Shown here: piece after piece, positions 51,731-60,107 of the stretch
How the letters are laid out: every line of letters begins with the position of its first letter
How positions within the stretch are numbered: position 1 is the first letter of the stretch
From: Leminorella richardii
Lineage (GTDB): Bacteria; Pseudomonadota; Gammaproteobacteria; Enterobacterales; Enterobacteriaceae
DNA length: 64,000 nucleotides
Direction: 5' to 3'
Assembly (NCBI RefSeq): GCF_900478135.1
Contig: NZ_LS483470.1
Span: 336,001-400,000 of the forward strand
Position numbers and translations under genes: made by a program
The notes under the pieces: generated by a model
What the model was told of the DNA's origin: nothing
Database searches by the model: none
The model's input: only the letters and a program-made list of their open reading frames with translations

Positions 51731-53317
51731 TTATTGGTGAGATGCCTGAGCCAACGCTTGGACCAGTCCAAAGCTTTCTTCGTTGAACAGGGAGGAGTCC
51801 ATCTGGCCGAGAGGCTCTGCGATGAGAGGCTGGAACTCCATCTGCTGTAGAACGTCTTTTTCAAGATCGATGCCGGGCGCAATTTCAATCAGCATCGGCC
51901 CCTGTGCCGTGAGTTCGAAGACGGCTCTTTCTGTCACCAGATGCATCTTTTGCCCTTTGGAGCGGGCAATTTCACCGTTATAGGAAATTTGGTTGATGTC
52001 CTTTACCAGCTTTTTCACGGAGCCTTCTCGCACAATGTTGACCTTTCCGTCGCGAAACTCGACTTCCAGTCCCTTCGCCGTGAAAGTGGAGCAAAACACA
52101 ACGTGTCGGGCGTTTTGCGTAATGTCGATAAAGCCCCCAGCTCCGGTGCAAAGATCGCCCATTTTGGTGGCGTTGATATGGCCGCTAGCGTCCATTTCTC
52201 CCGCTCCCATATAGGTAATATCGACGCCTGCGCCGTTGTAATAGAGCATCTGTTCCTGGTGGCCGATCATAGCCGTCAGGTTTTTTCCAATGCCGAAATC
52301 AATACCGCCTGCCTGAACGCCGCCGTAGATCCCTGACTCAACGGTGATCGTGACGTCATTGGTTGCACCTTCCTCGTGGATGATGGTGCCGATAACATCG
52401 TTTGGGATCCCCGTTCCCAGATTGATAACGCACTCTGGATAGAGGAACTGGCAGGCTCGGCGGCCGATAGCTTTACGGATGCTTAAAGGCAGTCTGTCTA
52501 CTTCGCCAGTAGGGCTGACGAGTTCTCCACAGTAGGCGGGGTCGTAATACCAAGACGAGGTTTGCCGATGGTCTTCTATAGGGTTATCACAGACGATAAC
52601 GGCATCGATAAAGTTACCCGGCACGACGACTTGCTTAGGGTGAAGCGTTCCCTTCTGCGCTAAATTTTTTACCTGAGCGATAACTTTCCCACCAAACCGC
52701 TTGGCGGCCAGTACAGCCTGAATCACTTCAAGCTTCATGGCCTCTTCTTCACAGGTTAGATTGCCGTCCGTGTCGGCGGTTGTTCCGCGAATGATAACGG
52801 CGTCTAAAGGAATAGCGGGATAGAACAGGTACTCTTCATCGCGCATTGTGACGACTTCGACTAAGTGCGGAAGGGCACGGGTCTTGTCATTCATCTGCCC
52901 ACCTTCCTGGCGGGGATCGATGAAGGTGCCTAGGCCAACCTTGGATAAATAGCCGGGCTGACCAGCGGCCATGGCAGCATAAAGGTGCACGATTTGTCCC
53001 TGAGGCAGGCAGAAAGCCTCAACGCTATTGGAGGCAATGCGCTCCATCCACTTGGGTGCCAGCCCCCAGTGGGAGCCAATAATACGTTTTACCATTCCGT
53101 GGTGGACAAAGTGTTGGTTACCACGGTCACGGTTTGATTGACCGGCTGAGTGAATATAGGTCAGATCGCAGGGAGAACCGGTTTCAAGAAAGCGTTTTTC
53201 AAGAGCCTTAAGAACGGACTCAGCGGCGCCGATAAGAGTCATGCCGATAGTACAGACGGTAGCACCATCTTTGATAAGTTCTGCGGCCTGCTGTGCCGTG
53301 ATAACTTTGTTTTTCAT
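51731..53317 (-). CDS. YdiF/propionate-type family I CoA-transferase
   Basis: A 528-aa fused alpha-beta CoA-transferase of the YdiF/propionate CoA-transferase group. The N-terminal half has GATVCTIGMTLIGAAESVL. The C-terminal half has the catalytic Glu in TVESGIYGG and the oxyanion-loop region INLGTGIPNDV. Such enzymes move CoA between short-chain acids (acetate, propionate, butyrate, acetoacetate, hydroxyacids). The start at 53317 (MKNKVITAQQAAEL) matches the family; a longer frame to 53413 overlaps the transporter gene. It lies 16 bases after the transporter and 29 before the dehydrogenase. I infer it activates the imported acid using acetyl-CoA or another thioester as donor. Confidence 0.9.
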   Translation of the reverse strand: MKNKVITAQQAAELIKDGATVCTIGMTLIGAAESVLKALEKRFLETGSPCDLTYIHSAGQSNRDRGNQHFVHHGMVKRIIGSHWGLAPKWMERIASNSVEAFCLPQGQIVHLYAAMAAGQPGYLSKVGLGTFIDPRQEGGQMNDKTRALPHLVEVVTMRDEEYLFYPAIPLDAVIIRGTTADTDGNLTCEEEAMKLEVIQAVLAAKRFGGKVIAQVKNLAQKGTLHPKQVVVPGNFIDAVIVCDNPIEDHRQTSSWYYDPAYCGELVSPTGEVDRLPLSIRKAIGRRACQFLYPECVINLGTGIPNDVIGTIIHEEGATNDVTITVESGIYGGVQAGGIDFGIGKNLTAMIGHQEQMLYYNGAGVDITYMGAGEMDASGHINATKMGDLCTGAGGFIDITQNARHVVFCSTFTAKGLEVEFRDGKVNIVREGSVKKLVKDINQISYNGEIARSKGQKMHLVTERAVFELTAQGPMLIEIAPGIDLEKDVLQQMEFQPLIAEPLGQMDSSLFNEESFGLVQALAQASHQ

Positions 53318-53333
53318 AAAGCAAGAGTCCTGT

Positions 53334-54704
53334 TTATCCACGCTGTTCGGTGACGGAAGCGCTGCTGGAAGCGGGTGACGTACTGTCATTCGCCGGTTGA
53401 CTTTCTTTAACACTGGGAGGCTGTTTCACAATGGCAGCACCAATGGTTGCGCAGGTGAGTAGAACAACGGCAAACCACAGCCCTGCGCTTGGCGAGCCGG
53501 TGGTATCTTCCAGTAGGCCAAAGACGTAAGGCCCAAAGAAACCGCCGGTGATCCCTAAGCAGGCGAGCAGCCCAAGGCCTCCTGCCAGCATGTTTCCGCT
53601 CATGAGCGTTGCCGGGTAGGTGAAGATGATTGACTGAACCACAAAGAACATGGAGGCGCCGATACAGAATCCGATAAGCCCAAGCACCGGTCCGCCCAAT
53701 GCGCCGATAACAAAGCCAATGGCCATGGACATAAATCCGGAAACCAGCATGGCCTGAGAGCGTTTGGCAGTATTGGCGTATTTAGGTAAGAAGAATCCTC
53801 CCAGCGCTGCGGCAATCCAAGGAATGGCGGTTAATAGCCCCAAGGTAAAGGTACTCATCTCTCCATAACTGCGGATAATGCTTGGTAGGAAGTAGGTCAG
53901 GCTGTAAACGGCAATCTGGTGGGTAAAGTAAATTGCGACGATCAGCAAGAAGGTTTTATTGGTGAACGCAGTTTTAAAGGAGAACTTTTGGTCCTTGTCT
54001 ACGCCGATGGGGCGCTCGGACTCTAGCGTTGTTTCAATATAGTTGACGTCTTCAGGCGTGAGCCATTTGGCGTCGCGAGGTCTGTCAGGTAAAACGGCGT
54101 AGACGTAAAATGCCAGCAGAATAGCGGGTACGCCTTCGACAATGAACATCCACTGCCACCCGTGCATTCCACCGACGCCGTCCAGCATAAGCAGCGCTCC
54201 ACCCAGCGGTGCACCAACAATATTGGCAATACAGACGCCGAGCAGGAACATCCCCACAGCACGGGCTCTTTCTTCACGGCCGAACCAGTAGGTTAGATAA
54301 AGAATAATGCCCGGGTAGAGACCTGCCTCAGCTGCGCCCAGCAGCAGGCGCATAACGTAAAATGAGATAGGTCCGGTAACGAATGCCATACCGGCAGAGA
54401 TGATGCCCCATGTGATCATGATGCGGGTGATCCAAAAGCGAGCACCGACGCGGGCCATAATCAGGTTACTGGGAATTTCCATCGTTGAATAGGTCAGGAA
54501 AAACAGACCTGCGCCAAGGCCGTAGGCGGTTGCGGAAAGTCCAAGATCTATGGACATGGACGCTCTGGCAATACCGATATTTGTGCGGTCAATAAAGCTG
54601 ATGATGTAGACAATAATCAGCAGCGGCATTAAGTGCTTATACACTTTGGCATTCGTAATCGCAGCTTGCCCGAGTGAGGCAACTTTTGACTGTATGTTTG
54701 GCAT
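53334..54704 (-). CDS. MFS transporter, anion:cation symporter (ACS) family
   Basis: A 456-aa inner-membrane transporter with twelve hydrophobic segments. The ACS-family features are IISFIDRTNIGIARASM in TM1, GAAEAGLYPGIILYLTYWF in TM4-5 and the cytosolic PDRPRDAKWLTPEDV. ACS members import organic anions such as hexuronates, glucarate, galactonate, tartrate or phthalate with H+. GGGGAG precedes the ATG. It is the likely importer for this island; the substrate should be a carboxylate, but the family spans too many to name it. Confidence 0.9.
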   Translation of the reverse strand: MPNIQSKVASLGQAAITNAKVYKHLMPLLIIVYIISFIDRTNIGIARASMSIDLGLSATAYGLGAGLFFLTYSTMEIPSNLIMARVGARFWITRIMITWGIISAGMAFVTGPISFYVMRLLLGAAEAGLYPGIILYLTYWFGREERARAVGMFLLGVCIANIVGAPLGGALLMLDGVGGMHGWQWMFIVEGVPAILLAFYVYAVLPDRPRDAKWLTPEDVNYIETTLESERPIGVDKDQKFSFKTAFTNKTFLLIVAIYFTHQIAVYSLTYFLPSIIRSYGEMSTFTLGLLTAIPWIAAALGGFFLPKYANTAKRSQAMLVSGFMSMAIGFVIGALGGPVLGLIGFCIGASMFFVVQSIIFTYPATLMSGNMLAGGLGLLACLGITGGFFGPYVFGLLEDTTGSPSAGLWFAVVLLTCATIGAAIVKQPPSVKESQPANDSTSPASSSASVTEQRG

Positions 54705-54880
54705 GGTTGATATTCTCCCCTCAATATGAGGTTATTTATCGACGTAGAGTAGAGTTAGCCGTATGATTTTTAGGACGTGGTTACCCCGCGCTAAATAAAA
54801 ACGTGCGCTGTTATATTTCCGGCTAATGTTAAAGGTAAGACGATTTTTCCTTTTTTATTAAAGAGTGTTAATCCTTTTTG

Positions 54881-56422
54881 TTAATGTTGATTGGCTCTTT
54901 TTCTCAGAGCGACTTTGTCCGTTTTTCCATTGGCATTTTTAGGAAGTTCGGATACAAATATAACCTTTGACGGTATTTTAAATTTGGCAATCCTTTCGGA
55001 AAGCCACTGGGTGATATTGTCACTGACCAGCGGCTGTTTCTTATCGGCAATAATAAAGGCGACGGCTTCTTCCCCGTAGATGTCGCTTAACTTAGGCACG
55101 ATGGCAATGTCCTTAACGCCAGGGTAATTAGAAATAAGATTTTCTATCTCTATACAATAAATTTTCTCACCGCCGCGGTTAATCATGTCTTTGCTTCGGT
55201 CTTTAATGAATAAATAATTGTCTTTATCAAGCGCTGCAATATCGCCGGTATAAAACCAGTCGTTATCAAAATATTGACGATTTACTTTTTCATTATTCCA
55301 GTACTGTTTTATAACGCCCGGACCTTTTAACCACAGATGTCCAGTCTCTCCTGCTGAAAGCGGTTTATTATTATCATCCCTTATCTGGCATTCCATACCT
55401 GGAATAGGAACGCCAGAGCTGCCTATTTTGGGGCTTTGGCGGACATCCATAGGAAATATGCTGGCAGGGGACGTGGTTTCCGTCAGACCGTATATCGGGC
55501 GTATCTCGGTATGTGGAAATAGCGCAGAAAGTCTATCGATAATACCGACGTTTAAATGTCCGGCTCCACAGGCGATAGTCTTCAGGCTTTCATAGTTGTA
55601 GCTTTTCTCATGCCTTTCCGCTTCCTGAGTAATGAGGATAAACACGGTAGGTGAGCCGTGCAGAAAAGTAATTTTATGCTGTTCTACAGTTCGCAAAATC
55701 TCATCTGCGTTAAAGCGCTGGTGCAGGTGTATCGTTCCGCCGATATGAATAAACAGACAAAGCAGTGCTGAGAGACCGGTAATGTGGCAAATAGGAATGG
55801 GGAGAACGGTACTGTCGTTCTCATTAAGCGCCAGCGCCTGATGATAGGCATTGACGGCGTACAGGAAGTTACCGTGGGTTATTGCTGCTCCTTTGGGAGA
55901 ACCCGTTGTGCCAGAGGTGTAGATGATTGCGGCGATATCGTCACTTTGCACAAGGCATGGGCGATGGCGGAACCCATCGGGCTGACTGTCGACGTTTCTT
56001 ATCATAAACTGCCAGTTGGATAAGGAGACTCTCTGTGTTTCATCTATTTCCCCTGCGCCTAGCCAAGGCTGACTGTCGGCATCATAGAAAATAACTTTGG
56101 CATCAACGTTTTCTAGGAGTGTCAGGCTATCGTCTGATTTTAGCTTGGTGCTTAAGGGGACAACTATCGCACCCAAAGCCATCGCGGCGTAAAACAGGAA
56201 GCAGAACTCGGGGCGATTGCCAAGAGCAAGGACGATAACGTCACCTTTCTTTAGCCCGAAGCGTTCAGTAAGGCAAAACAGGCTCACCTGTACACTGTCT
56301 TGAAACTGTCGATAGCTATATCGGTGGCCTTCAAAAAATAGCGCAATACCGTCCGGGCGGCTTTCTACGCTCCGCTGCAGGCTTTGATATAAGTTCTGAA
56401 TGACTGGTGATGACGTGCCCAT
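54881..56422 (-). CDS. AMP-forming acyl-CoA ligase
   Basis: A 513-aa member of the adenylate-forming superfamily. Motifs are IIYTSGTTGSPKGAA (ATP-binding, about residues 165-179), YGLTETTSPA, the hinge region FYTGDIAALDKD, KDRSKDMINRGGEKIYCIEI, and the C-terminal catalytic lysine in PKNANGKTDKVALR. It converts a carboxylic acid, ATP and CoA to acyl-CoA. The start at ATG 56422 has AAGGA 8 bases upstream; the open frame begins earlier at a TTG. It is the first gene of the island, separated by 176 bases from the transporter, so it may be a separate transcript. The gene and its upstream region look AT-rich relative to flanking conserved genes. Substrate class (aliphatic or aromatic) cannot be read from sequence. 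Confidence 0.88.
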   Translation of the reverse strand: MGTSSPVIQNLYQSLQRSVESRPDGIALFFEGHRYSYRQFQDSVQVSLFCLTERFGLKKGDVIVLALGNRPEFCFLFYAAMALGAIVVPLSTKLKSDDSLTLLENVDAKVIFYDADSQPWLGAGEIDETQRVSLSNWQFMIRNVDSQPDGFRHRPCLVQSDDIAAIIYTSGTTGSPKGAAITHGNFLYAVNAYHQALALNENDSTVLPIPICHITGLSALLCLFIHIGGTIHLHQRFNADEILRTVEQHKITFLHGSPTVFILITQEAERHEKSYNYESLKTIACGAGHLNVGIIDRLSALFPHTEIRPIYGLTETTSPASIFPMDVRQSPKIGSSGVPIPGMECQIRDDNNKPLSAGETGHLWLKGPGVIKQYWNNEKVNRQYFDNDWFYTGDIAALDKDNYLFIKDRSKDMINRGGEKIYCIEIENLISNYPGVKDIAIVPKLSDIYGEEAVAFIIADKKQPLVSDNITQWLSERIAKFKIPSKVIFVSELPKNANGKTDKVALRKRANQH

Positions 56423-56531
56423 GACCCTATCCTTACTGTTCAACTTCTGACCGTAAGAAGTATAGGAAATCGAGCTGGGTGAAAAACGCGGAAGGTTTCA
56501 CATCTTGTCCTAACGGTTATGTAGACGCTAT

Positions 56532-56545
56532 TGTCAAAAATGACA
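56532..56545. promoter_or_regulatory. Inverted repeat, candidate operator of the island
   Basis: A perfect TGTCA-AAAA-TGACA palindrome, about 110 bases upstream of the acyl-CoA ligase start on the minus strand. It is the only clear dyad in the island promoter region. Which regulator binds is unknown; the CdaR-type protein of the island is a candidate. Confidence 0.4.
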
Positions 56546-56715
56546 GTGTGAAACAGGCATCATGACGTCAGGTGTTGCGTGTCAGTCGTCATATTTTGTT
56601 ATGAATAATTTATAATTTGGTTAAATTAAAAAATTGAGCGTTTTTTGAGCGTTTATTTTTGTGCAAATGAATAAATTGTTAGAGGCTGAGATTGGGGAGG
56701 GGAATATTGGGGGCT

Positions 56716-56759
56716 GTAAAAGGAAAGAGGCCCGACTCGTTCAGAAGAGTAGAGCCTCT
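56716..56759 (-). terminator. mscL terminator
   Basis: Stem AGAGGC (56726-56731) with GCCTCT (56754-56759), extended by an inner GACTC/GAGT pairing. On the minus strand it is followed by CTTTCCTTTT, a U-rich tract. It lies 17 bases past the mscL stop. Confidence 0.7.
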
Positions 56760-56775
56760 CTAGTAAACGGTATGG

Positions 56776-57189
56776 CTATTGCTTGCTTTGCTGATTTTTC
56801 AGTATGTCGCGGATGTCTGTCAGCAGTTTTTCTTCAGCGGTAGGCTCTGGGGCAGCGGCGGCTTCTTTTGGCTGCTCACGGCGCAGCTTGTTCATCAGCT
56901 TGATGGCCATAAAAATGGCAAACGCCACAATGATAAAATCGAAAATGTTCTGAATGAACACACCGTAGTTCATGACGACGGCGGGTACGTCTCCGCTGGC
57001 CTCTCTCAGCACGAGAGAGAACTGTTTAAAGTCGACACCGCCAATTAATAGGCCAAGGGGCGGCATGATAATGTCAGAGACCAGAGACGAAACAATTTTG
57101 CCGAACGCCGCACCGATGATAACACCGACAGCAAGGTCGACAACGTTGCCGCGCATGGCAAATTCGCGAAACTCTTTAAGCAGACTCAT
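56776..57189 (-). CDS. mscL: MscL, large-conductance mechanosensitive channel
   Basis: A 137-aa inner-membrane channel forming a pentamer that opens under extreme hypo-osmotic tension. The N-terminal amphipathic helix is followed by the TM1 pore helix (MRGNVVDLAVGVIIGAAFGK), the periplasmic loop, TM2 (FIIVAFAIFMAIKLMNKL) and the C-terminal helical bundle (EKLLTDIRDILKNQ). It lies downstream of trkA on the same strand, as in E. coli; its usual neighbour arfA is 9.5 kb away because of the island. Confidence 0.98.
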   Translation of the reverse strand: MSLLKEFREFAMRGNVVDLAVGVIIGAAFGKIVSSLVSDIIMPPLGLLIGGVDFKQFSLVLREASGDVPAVVMNYGVFIQNIFDFIIVAFAIFMAIKLMNKLRREQPKEAAAAPEPTAEEKLLTDIRDILKNQQSKQ

Positions 57190-57278
57190 AAATGATTACC
57201 TTTATCAAAACCAATGATCTAAGCATAACAAGGCATACGTAATTTGCCATCTTGTTGATGATAAATAACGTAGAAAGC

Positions 57279-57299
57279 GCACCGCTGAAATAGCGGTGC
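57279..57299 (-). terminator. Hairpin downstream of trkA
   Basis: A perfect 8-bp stem GCACCGCT / AGCGGTGC with a 5-base loop, 10 bases after the trkA stop. On the minus strand it is followed only by CTTTCTACG, so it is a weak terminator or an mRNA 3'-end stabiliser. Confidence 0.55.
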
Positions 57300-57308
57300 G
57301 GCGTGTAG

Positions 57309-58685
57309 CTACAGGAAAAAGGGACTGGGTTGAAACAGACGCTCGACGTCGGAAATGTACTTTTTATCCGCCAAAAACATCACGACGTGGTCGCCTTGTT
57401 CAATAACGGTGGTTCTGTCAGCAATAATGACATCGTCCCCTCTGACTAATGCGCCAATGGTTGTACCGGGCGGCAGTTTGATATTTTCTACCTGTCTGCC
57501 GACCACCTTAGAGGTGCTTTCATCACCGTGGGCAACGGCTTCAATGGCTTCGGCAACCCCGCGGCGCAGCGTAGAGACTCGAACAATATCGGCTTTGCGC
57601 ACGTGACCAAGCAGCGCGGAGATAGTGGCCTGTTGGGGGGAAACGGCAATGTCGATAACGCTACCCTGAACCAGATCAATATAGGCGTGGCGCTGTATCA
57701 ACACGATGACTTTTTTGGCTCCCAGACGCTTGGCCAGCATGGCTGACATAATGTTAGCTTCGTCATCATTAGTGAGGGCAATAAAGAGATCCATCTGTTC
57801 GATATGCTCTTCCGACAGCAGCTCTTGGTCGGAGGCGTCGCCACAGAACACGACGGTATCCTGAAGGATTTCCGCCAGCTCCGCTGCGCGTTCTGGATTA
57901 CGCTCTATCAGTTTAACGCTGTAGTCTTTTTCCAGCTTTTTAGCCAGACCTGCACCCACGTTGCCTCCGCCGACGATCATCAGGCGCTTGTAGGGTTTCT
58001 CCAGTCGCTGAAGCTCGCTCATTACGGCGCGAATGTTCTCTGTCGCAGCGACGAAGAACACTTCGTCACCCGCTTCAATGATGGTTGAGGCCTGTGGTCG
58101 AATGGGGCGATCCTGACGAAAAATAGCGGCTACGCGCGTTTCAATATGGGGCATATGCTCGCGTAGAGACGAGAGTGCATTACCAACCAGAGGCCCACCA
58201 TAGTAAGCGTTTACTCCGGCAATGCTGACTTTATCCTCGGCAAAGTTTACAACCTGAAGCGCCCCGGGGTATTCAATTAGCTTATAAACGTAGTCTGTAA
58301 CCAGTTTTTCTGGCGAAATAATGTGATCGACTGGGACCACTTCCGGTTCGAACAGCTTTTCCTCTTCACGAAGGTATTCCGGCGAACGAATGCGGGCAAT
58401 GCGATTGGGGGTGTTGAACAGCGAATAGGCAATCTGGCAGGCGACCATGTTGATTTCATCGGAGTTGGTTACCGCCACGAGCATATCTGCGTCATCGGCG
58501 CCCGCTTCTCGAAGCACTCGCGGATGACAGGCGTGACCCTGAACGACCCTGAGGTCGAACTTATCCTGAAGCTGGCGTAAGCGACCGATGTTATTGTCGA
58601 CCAGCGTAATGTCGTTGTTTTCACCCACCAGGTTTTCAGCCAGCGTGCCGCCGACTTGACCCGCACCGAGAATGATAATTTTCAT
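57309..58685 (-). CDS. trkA: TrkA, NAD(H)-binding regulatory subunit of Trk potassium uptake
   Basis: A 458-aa peripheral inner-membrane protein with two tandem RCK modules. The Rossmann motifs are LGAGQVGGTLAENL (residues 5-18) and VGGGNVGAGLAKKL (near 237), each followed by a TrkA-C domain (about 150-215 and 375-455). It gates the TrkH/TrkG channel. It is 44 bases downstream of rsmB in the def-fmt-rsmB-trkA unit. Confidence 0.98.
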   Translation of the reverse strand: MKIIILGAGQVGGTLAENLVGENNDITLVDNNIGRLRQLQDKFDLRVVQGHACHPRVLREAGADDADMLVAVTNSDEINMVACQIAYSLFNTPNRIARIRSPEYLREEEKLFEPEVVPVDHIISPEKLVTDYVYKLIEYPGALQVVNFAEDKVSIAGVNAYYGGPLVGNALSSLREHMPHIETRVAAIFRQDRPIRPQASTIIEAGDEVFFVAATENIRAVMSELQRLEKPYKRLMIVGGGNVGAGLAKKLEKDYSVKLIERNPERAAELAEILQDTVVFCGDASDQELLSEEHIEQMDLFIALTNDDEANIMSAMLAKRLGAKKVIVLIQRHAYIDLVQGSVIDIAVSPQQATISALLGHVRKADIVRVSTLRRGVAEAIEAVAHGDESTSKVVGRQVENIKLPPGTTIGALVRGDDVIIADRTTVIEQGDHVVMFLADKKYISDVERLFQPSPFFL

Positions 58686-58729
58686 GATGCTCTCTTTCGG
58701 GCTTTAGCGCCCTTTACCCCAGTTTTCGT

Positions 58730-60022
58730 TTATGCCTTCGTCAGTTTAGCGTAGAAAAAGCCGTCCCCGCCCTCAAGTTCAGGCAGGTTTTGACGGTAGG
58801 TCGCTCCCGAGTCGTCAATGGCCACTGGTACTGCATCGGGATGACGCTTGATAAACTCTTCTATTTGTAGCCTGTTTTCCTCAGGAAGAATAGAGCAGGT
58901 GGCGTAAATCAGCGTGCCTCCCGGCTTGAGGCGAGGCCAAACGGCGTCGAGGATCTCTCGCTGTAACGCAGCAAGCTCGTTGATATCATCGCTGCGGCGC
59001 AGCCATTTGATATCTGGGTGGCGGCGAATAACGCCGGTAGCTGAACAAGGGGCATCCAACAGGATGCGATCGTAAAACTCTCCATCGCACCAGGATAAAG
59101 GATCTCTTCCGTCACCGAGTCGCACTTTGGCGCGTTGACCGAGGCGCGTCAGGTTTTCATTTATGCGTTTGAGACGATTCTCATCGATATCGACAGCCGT
59201 TACGGTTGCATCCGGTGCGGCTTCGAGTATATGTGTCGTTTTACCCCCCGGTGCTGCGCAAAGATCCAGAATATTTTCGCCGTTTTCTGGCGCGAGTAGA
59301 GGAATGCAGCCCTGAGCGGAGGCGTCCTGAACAGTCGCCCAGCCTTCGCTAAATCCGGGCAGTAAAGTCACCGGACACGGTGTGGTGAGACGCAGTGCAT
59401 CGGTATAGTCGGCGTGAGGATGTGCGTCGATGCCTGCATGCTGGAGCAGTGCAAGATAGGCGTCGCGGCTGTGGTGTTGGCGATTGACCCGTAGCCACAT
59501 AGGCGGCTTTTGATTATTGGCTTCGACAATCTGTTGCCACTGTTCCGGATAGGCATCCTGAATGCGCTGTAGCAGCCACGAAGGGTGTTGATATCGACTC
59601 TTTTCGTGCTGCTGTTGCTCGGTAAGCGCCTGCTGCTGGCGCTGGAATTCACGCATTACGCCGTTAATCAGGCCTTTCATCTGAGGGCGCTTTAACGCCA
59701 GAGCGCCGTTAACCGTCTCGGCAACCGCCGCGTGAGCGGGGATCCGTGTATACAGCAGTTGGTAAAGGCCAACGAGCAGCAGATAGTGCAGCGGTCTTTG
59801 TTTGCCTGTGAGCGGTTTGTCCATCAGTCGGTGAATATACCATTCCAGCTCAGGTAAAACGCGAAGCGTACCGAAACAAAGCTCCTGTATCAGAGAGCGA
59901 TCTTTGTCTGACAGCGGCTTTTGCATTTCAGGCAGAACGTTGCTGAGGGACTGGCCCTTGTCCAGGACTTGCGCAATGGCGTTTGCTGCAATAGCGCGAA
60001 GGTTATATTTATTATTTTTCAT
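58730..60022 (-). CDS. rsmB: RsmB, 16S rRNA m5C967 methyltransferase
   Basis: A 430-aa SAM-dependent enzyme. The N-terminal NusB-like RNA-binding domain covers about residues 1-140 and the methyltransferase domain 165-430. Motif I is LDLCAAPGGKTTHIL; the two cysteines of the m5C mechanism are in LDAPCSATGV and YATCSILPEEN. The start is set at 60022 (MKNNKYNLRAIAANA), which aligns with the family. No good Shine-Dalgarno is seen, and an in-frame ATG at 60049 is an alternative; coupling to upstream fmt may explain this. Confidence 0.95.
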   Translation of the reverse strand: MKNNKYNLRAIAANAIAQVLDKGQSLSNVLPEMQKPLSDKDRSLIQELCFGTLRVLPELEWYIHRLMDKPLTGKQRPLHYLLLVGLYQLLYTRIPAHAAVAETVNGALALKRPQMKGLINGVMREFQRQQQALTEQQQHEKSRYQHPSWLLQRIQDAYPEQWQQIVEANNQKPPMWLRVNRQHHSRDAYLALLQHAGIDAHPHADYTDALRLTTPCPVTLLPGFSEGWATVQDASAQGCIPLLAPENGENILDLCAAPGGKTTHILEAAPDATVTAVDIDENRLKRINENLTRLGQRAKVRLGDGRDPLSWCDGEFYDRILLDAPCSATGVIRRHPDIKWLRRSDDINELAALQREILDAVWPRLKPGGTLIYATCSILPEENRLQIEEFIKRHPDAVPVAIDDSGATYRQNLPELEGGDGFFYAKLTKA

Positions 60023-60107
60023 TATTGGAGACGGTTCAGTTACGGTCATTGGGCGGTAGAACAAGAAAATGTAACTGCGCCGATCGTTAATATCGTCGGC
60101 GCACCTT

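Larger units (their letters stand above)
56423..56775. other. AT-rich promoter region of the accessory island and island/core junction
   Basis: A 353-base non-coding region. On its left are the leader and an inverted repeat (56532-56545) upstream of the acyl-CoA ligase; the middle (56580-56660) is very AT-rich; on its right is the mscL terminator. This marks the boundary between the accessory island and the conserved mscL-trkA block. No tRNA, direct repeat or integrase is seen. Confidence 0.6.
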
